Assembly: GCA_017560305.1 (NCBI GenBank)
Contig: JAFYOF010000037.1
Span: forward strand, 1 to 18,115
Direction of reading: 5' to 3'
Origin: Alistipes sp.
GTDB lineage: Bacteria > Bacteroidota > Bacteroidia > Bacteroidales > Rikenellaceae
Length of the DNA: 18,115 bases
Part shown: in pieces, positions 15,451 to 18,115 of the stretch
Layout of the letters: the number at the start of each line of letters is the position of its first letter
Numbering within the stretch: position 1 is the stretch's first letter
Notes under the pieces: generated by a model
What the model was told of the DNA's origin: nothing
The model's input: the letters and a program-made list of their open reading frames with translations, nothing else
Database searches by the model: none
Position numbers and translations under genes: made by a program

Positions 15451-15477
15451 GACTCTCCTATAAGGGAGGGTCTTTTT
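15451..15477 (+). terminator. Terminator of the batD-batE-recR operon
   Basis: GACTCTCC (15451-15458) pairs with GGAGGGTC (15464-15472, one wobble, one extra base) around a short loop, followed by six Ts. It starts 43 bases after the recR stop. Confidence 0.8.
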
Positions 15478-15478
15478 T

Positions 15479-15564
15479 GTTACGGGTGTTACACCCGCGT
15501 TACAGGCGTTACACCCTTGTAACGCTGTAACGCTGTAACGCCTGTAACGGTGTAACGGTGTAAC
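15479..15564. repeat. GTTAC/GTAAC inverted short-repeat array
   Basis: GTTAC occurs at 15479, 15488, 15499 and 15508, then its complement GTAAC at 15519, 15527, 15535, 15544, 15552 and 15560, with spacings of 8-11 bases. The two halves fold on each other: 15488-15513 pairs with 15534-15556 over 23 base pairs with one three-base bulge. It begins seven bases after the recR terminator hairpin's T-run starts to fade. Short reading frames across it give VTALQ-like repetitive peptides and are not genes. Confidence 0.85.
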
Positions 15565-15568
15565 AAAC

Positions 15569-15586
15569 TTAACTACCTTAACTACC
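15569..15586. repeat. Tandem 9-mer TTAACTACC, two copies
   Basis: TTAACTACC at 15569-15577 is repeated exactly at 15578-15586, right after the GTTAC/GTAAC array. Too small to interpret alone; probably part of the same repeat cluster. Confidence 0.6.
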
Positions 15587-15629
15587 ACAACTTCTTTTGT
15601 AGTCAAGGTAAATGGAGAACGGGCGTTGC

Positions 15630-15808
15630 CCGCGTCATTGCGAGCGAATAAGATGAGCGTGGCATCTATATATGTAATGTGGGCGGTAGAAAAGGATAGT
15701 AGAATAATAGAAGTTATTCTTTATTTACTACTCGCTCCTACTACCGAACTAATCACAAAGGTAGATTCCCACAGAATTGCATACAACCTATTCGCTATTG
15801 CGGGTCAA
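15630..15808. repeat. Imperfect fold-back element of about 175 bases
   Basis: The left arm (15630-15667) carries CCCGCGTCATTGCGAGCGAATA and ends GCGTGGCATCT, close to the GTCATTGCGAGCGAA...GCGTGGCAATCT type of repeat I recall from several bacterial genomes. The right arm (15763-15808) is a diverged inverted copy: its complement contains CCCGC, AGCGAATAG and GTGGGAATCT. Between them GGTAG, AGTAG and AGAATAA-type segments pair inward with TTATTCT, CTACT and CTACC. No coding sequence is convincing within it. It may be a degraded miniature mobile element. Confidence 0.55.
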
Positions 15809-15845
15809 TTAAAATGCAATTCTTCGGAATAACAGTATAAATTAA

Positions 15846-15875
15846 TTTTGAATTCTAAATTTTGAATTTTGAATT
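15846..15875. repeat. AT-rich TTTTGAATT triple repeat
   Basis: TTTTGAATT occurs at 15846, 15860 and 15867, the last two overlapping by two bases. This low-complexity AT stretch separates the fold-back element from the promoter of the VOC gene. I see nothing else in 15876-15950. Confidence 0.6.
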
Positions 15876-15956
15876 AAAATAAACTCCCCCACCCGAGAAA
15901 AGCGTGCGGCGGAGAAAAATTTTCGGGAGAAATGGCGATTGTTTGCGAAAAGTTTA

Positions 15957-15964
15957 TACCTTTG
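15957..15964 (+). promoter_or_regulatory. Probable -7 box for the VOC gene
   Basis: TACCTTTG followed by C matches the -7 consensus. The upstream TTTG at 15942-15945 is only 11 bases away, too close for a normal -33 element. The leader to the ATG at 16035 would be about 65 bases, A/T-rich and without a recognisable riboswitch. Confidence 0.5.
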
Positions 15965-16034
15965 CATCATTAGTAAATGCTTTTACTATAAAAGTTTTTA
16001 CTTAACACATTAATCCCTAACCCCAAAAACAAAA

Positions 16035-17105
16035 ATGTATAACTTCAATATCGCTGGTATTCAGCAAGTTGGTATCGGTACAGATGACTTTCAGGCTACC
16101 TGGAACTGGTACATAGAGATGTTCGGCATCGACCTGCGCATCCTCGAGGATGACACCGTTGCCGAGAGAATGCTCCCCTACACGGGTGGCTCGGCGCACA
16201 AGCGTCACGCCTGCATCGCAATGAATCTGCAGGGCGGTGGCGGCTTTGAGATATGGCAATACTCCGAGCGCACGCCTCAAAAGTGCCCATTCACAATCTC
16301 CGTGGGCGACCTCGGCATCTTCGCCGCAAAACTCAAGTGCAGAGATGTGAAGGCCTTCCACAAGCAGCTCTCGGCCAAGTGGTCGAAGTGCGGCGGCGTG
16401 GAGACTCTGCCCGACGGCACACCTTGTTTCTATGTACTCGACCTGAAGGGCAACCTCTTTCAGGTGGTGGAGCAGAAGGATATCTACATCGAGGAGCACA
16501 AGCTCACGGGCGGCATCGCGGGTGCAGTCATAGGCGTGAGCAATATGGAGCGCTCAATCCACTTTTACAGCGAGGTGCTGGGCTACAACATCGTCAAGTT
16601 TGACGGCATCAGCACATTCAGCCGCTGCAACCTTATGCCCGAGTCGGGAAAGAACTACCGCCGTGTAATCCTCGCCGCACCAAAGAGAACGGGTGCTCTG
16701 GCGGGCATCCTCGGCGATACGACGATTGAGTTGGTGCAGGCCATTGACCGCACGCCACGCAAGATATACGAGGGCAGATATTGGGGCGACCCAGGATTTA
16801 TCCAGGTATGCTTCGATGTAACGGGAATGAGCGAGTTTGGTAGATTCTGCGCAAGCAAGGGACACCCTTTCACGGTGGACAGCTGCCCCAACGGCGAGGT
16901 GTTCGATATGGGCGACGCATCGGGTCGCTTCACCTATGCCGAGGACCCCGATGGCACACTCATAGAGTTTGTTGAGACTTACAAGATACCGATTGCCAAG
17001 AAGTTAGGACTCTCGATTGATATGACGCGCCGCAACACGGCGAAGCCTCTGCCCAAGTTCCTCTTCCGACTGATGGGGCTGGTGGCAAAGCAGAAAGTGA
17101 AATAG
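16035..17105 (+). CDS. Two-domain VOC (glyoxalase/dioxygenase fold) protein
   Basis: A 356-residue cytoplasmic protein with two vicinal-oxygen-chelate domains: domain 1 about 7-148 (GIQQVGIGTDDFQATWNWY through NLFQVVEQ) and domain 2 about 159-315 (GVSNMERSIHFYSEVLGYNI through DPDGTLIEFVE), plus a basic C-terminal tail. The family includes glyoxalases, extradiol dioxygenases, hydroxyphenylpyruvate dioxygenase-like enzymes and binding proteins. The usual metal-ligand positions look degenerate: in domain 2 Ala164 and Gln257 sit where His is expected while Glu232 and Glu311 remain; in domain 1 Gln11 and Gln143 occupy ligand positions with Glu72 retained. Substrate and even catalysis are therefore uncertain. 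It stands alone behind its own promoter-like box and is convergent with a MarR-type gene. Confidence 0.85.
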   Translation: MYNFNIAGIQQVGIGTDDFQATWNWYIEMFGIDLRILEDDTVAERMLPYTGGSAHKRHACIAMNLQGGGGFEIWQYSERTPQKCPFTISVGDLGIFAAKLKCRDVKAFHKQLSAKWSKCGGVETLPDGTPCFYVLDLKGNLFQVVEQKDIYIEEHKLTGGIAGAVIGVSNMERSIHFYSEVLGYNIVKFDGISTFSRCNLMPESGKNYRRVILAAPKRTGALAGILGDTTIELVQAIDRTPRKIYEGRYWGDPGFIQVCFDVTGMSEFGRFCASKGHPFTVDSCPNGEVFDMGDASGRFTYAEDPDGTLIEFVETYKIPIAKKLGLSIDMTRRNTAKPLPKFLFRLMGLVAKQKVK

Positions 17106-17173
17106 GGATTCTCCTTTAGGAGAGAGAGTGATAGTCATAGTAAACATCAGTAGTGTTACAGGGAATATGACGG

Positions 17174-17209
17174 AAAAAGACCTCGCCCCGCTAGGGACAA
17201 GGTCTTTTT
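17174..17209. terminator. Bidirectional terminator between VOC and marR-type genes
   Basis: Ten-base arms AAAAAGACCT (17174-17183) and AGGTCTTTTT (17200-17209) with an inner CCC/GGG pairing. A- and T-runs on both sides allow termination in either direction. It is the only clear terminator between the two convergent genes. Confidence 0.85.
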
Positions 17210-17232
17210 CTCTATGTCTATACTCACAAATA

Positions 17233-17267
17233 CAACGCAGAAAACACCTTTTTAGGCAATTTCGTAC
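17233..17267 (+). repeat. Remnant of the dispersed fold-back element, copy C
   Basis: This stretch matches the 3' end of copy B (11956-11990), including AACGCAGAAA and CACCTTxTTAGGC, at about 28 of 34 positions by eye. The rest of the element is absent; upstream is the VOC-gene terminator, 23 bases away. The MarR-type stop codon (17268-17270) directly adjoins it. Confidence 0.6.
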
Positions 17268-17702
17268 TTATTTTAAGGAATCCATATTAACCGATATCTT
17301 CTTCATCAAACCGAGAAACGCCTGAATCTCCTCCTCGGTAAGTCCCTCGAGCATCTTGTCGAGCATAGCGACACCCACAGCCTTGCCCGCATCCTTCAGA
17401 TCGTGACCCTTCTGCGTAAGGACAATGGTGTTGGAACGCCTGTCGGCGGGATTCTGCTGACGCACCACAAGACCCTTCTGCTCCAGAGCGTCGGTTAGTT
17501 TGGTTATGGAGTTCTTATCCTTCTGCATCCCATCGGCAAGTTGCTGCTGCTTCAGGTCGCCGTGATTCCACAGCATATCGACCAGAAGAAACTGCTCGGG
17601 GGTCAAATCAATATTGTTTGCCTTCAACATCGCCGCCATAAAGAGTTTCATCTTGCAGTGTGTCAGATTCAACTCAACGGCTAACTCTTTCGTTAATAAC
17701 AT
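17268..17702 (-). CDS. MarR-family transcriptional regulator
   Basis: A 144-residue dimeric winged-helix regulator. The DNA-binding part spans about 34-100 (LTPEQFLLVDMLWNHGDLKQQQLADGM, recognition helix near 62-76, wing motif NPADRRS at 84-90, then TQKGHDL), flanked by the N- and C-terminal helices that form the MarR dimer interface. Length is typical. It is encoded 25 bases after the SDR dehydrogenase on the same strand and probably in one transcript, so it may control its own operon in response to a small ligand. A single cysteine (C16) is present near the N-terminus; a redox role would be speculation. Confidence 0.92.
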   Translation of the reverse strand: MLLTKELAVELNLTHCKMKLFMAAMLKANNIDLTPEQFLLVDMLWNHGDLKQQQLADGMQKDKNSITKLTDALEQKGLVVRQQNPADRRSNTIVLTQKGHDLKDAGKAVGVAMLDKMLEGLTEEEIQAFLGLMKKISVNMDSLK

Positions 17703-17727
17703 ACCCTAAAATTTACATCCCTACTCC

Positions 17728-18115
17728 CTATCGTGCCGACACATTGCGTGCTATGAGGCGGAACAGCCAAGGCACATATTTATAGAAAGGCACCATAATC
17801 GTGTCGAAACCGCCAATGACCTTCTGATGCTTGCCGCGCGCAATCGCCTTGATGGCCACCCTCGCGCACTTGTTCACATCGTAGCCATTTGCCTGACCCG
17901 GGTCCATCACGCCCGTAGCCTTGCCGTTGCCATCGAGTGCATTCTTCGACACCTCGGTATGGATGCGACCAGGAATGATGATGGTGGTCTTGATTTGAGG
18001 ATACTCCAGCGCAATGGTCTCATAGAAGCCGTGGATGGCGTGCTTCGAAGCGCAGTAGGCCGACCTCACGGGGAAACCAAAGACGCCCGACACCGACGAC
18101 ACAACGGCAATGTGT
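17728..18115 (-). CDS. Short-chain dehydrogenase/reductase, truncated by the window edge
   Basis: The C-terminal 129 or so residues of an NAD(P)-dependent SDR enzyme. The frame is open to the edge of the window (preceding residues read HIAVV before SSVSG), so the true start and the N-terminal Rossmann glycine motif lie outside; the GTG at 18102 is not a real start. Visible active-site features: Ser in VVSSVSG and the YCASK motif (Tyr-x-x-x-Lys), then PGRIHTEVSKNAL, the cofactor/substrate loop of classical SDRs. The C-terminal extension (KVIGGFDTIMVPFYKYVPWLFRLIARN) with aromatic and hydrophobic residues resembles DHRS7-like enzymes that may sit at the membrane. Substrate unknown. A MarR-type regulator follows in the same operon. 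Confidence 0.9.
   Translation of the reverse strand, partial: HIAVVSSVSGVFGFPVRSAYCASKHAIHGFYETIALEYPQIKTTIIIPGRIHTEVSKNALDGNGKATGVMDPGQANGYDVNKCARVAIKAIARGKHQKVIGGFDTIMVPFYKYVPWLFRLIARNVSAR

Noticed and set aside
15479..15564. Possible CRISPR array
   Set aside because: Units are 5-9 bases, spacers are not distinct, orientation flips midway and no cas genes are present.
15424..15606. A 60-codon minus-strand frame in the recR-VOC gap
   Set aside because: It is a translation of the GTTAC/GTAAC array and the recR terminator; the VTALQ-like repetition is a repeat artefact.
15626..15832. A 68-codon plus-strand frame in the same gap
   Set aside because: It spans the fold-back element from end to end, lacks an ATG start, and shows no protein-like conservation that I can recognise.
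15965..16034. Possible riboswitch in the leader of the VOC gene
   Set aside because: The leader is A/T-rich low-complexity sequence with no stable stems or known aptamer core.
17110..17123. TCTCC/GGAGA hairpin just after the VOC stop as a terminator
   Set aside because: The stem is only five pairs and no T-run follows; the hairpin at 17174-17209 is the convincing terminator.
18100..18102. GTG start codon for the SDR gene
   Set aside because: The frame stays open to the window edge and the preceding residues (HIAVV) match the normal SDR strand before the active-site Ser, so the gene begins outside.

Overview
This window looks like chromosomal DNA of a Bacteroidales bacterium, possibly a Rikenellaceae/Alistipes-like gut species, though the genus is only a guess. 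Most genes have recognisable Bacteroidetes-type upstream boxes (TAnnTTTG, some with TTTG about 18-19 bases upstream) and few Shine-Dalgarno sequences. The gene content also fits: a GH92 mannosidase lipoprotein, a GH43 enzyme, an NADP-type glutamate dehydrogenase, a one-chain class I fumarase and BatD/BatE.

Layout. 1-2329 (minus): GH92 mannosidase lipoprotein behind a terminator. 2470-5323 (plus): uvrC, then a secreted GH43 enzyme, probably one transcript. 5500-6840 (minus): glutamate dehydrogenase, convergent with GH43. 7053-7331 (plus): small two-helix membrane protein. 7399-7956 (minus): small secreted protein made of two TonB-plug-like modules, divergent from a two-component system at 8139-10041 (plus: HAMP-less sensor kinase and OmpR-type regulator, overlapping by 11 bases). 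The shared 182-base gap holds three TGTTAA direct repeats with an exact 10-base period, a good candidate operator for the encoded regulator. 10191-11807 (plus): class I fumarase. 12086-15407 (plus): batD, batE and recR, packed as an operon. 15408-16034: the only long gene-free stretch, filled with a terminator, a GTTAC/GTAAC array and a fold-back element. 16035-17105 (plus): two-domain VOC protein. 17268-18115 (minus): a window-truncated SDR dehydrogenase followed by a MarR-family regulator.

The most interesting non-coding signal is a dispersed 120-base fold-back element. Two complete copies (5392-5511 and 11867-11986) and one 3' remnant (17233-17267) each lie 17, 9 and 23 bases after a plus-strand terminator hairpin. 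The ends of the two full copies pair by different bases, which suggests a maintained fold. In the first copy the right arm contains the last codons and stop of gdhA. A family of terminator hairpins with an identical ten-base loop is a second recurring element.

No tRNA, rRNA, CRISPR array, transposase or phage gene was seen. The genes are mostly housekeeping or envelope functions; the accessory interest lies in the intergenic elements and in the divergent two-component/secreted-protein locus.
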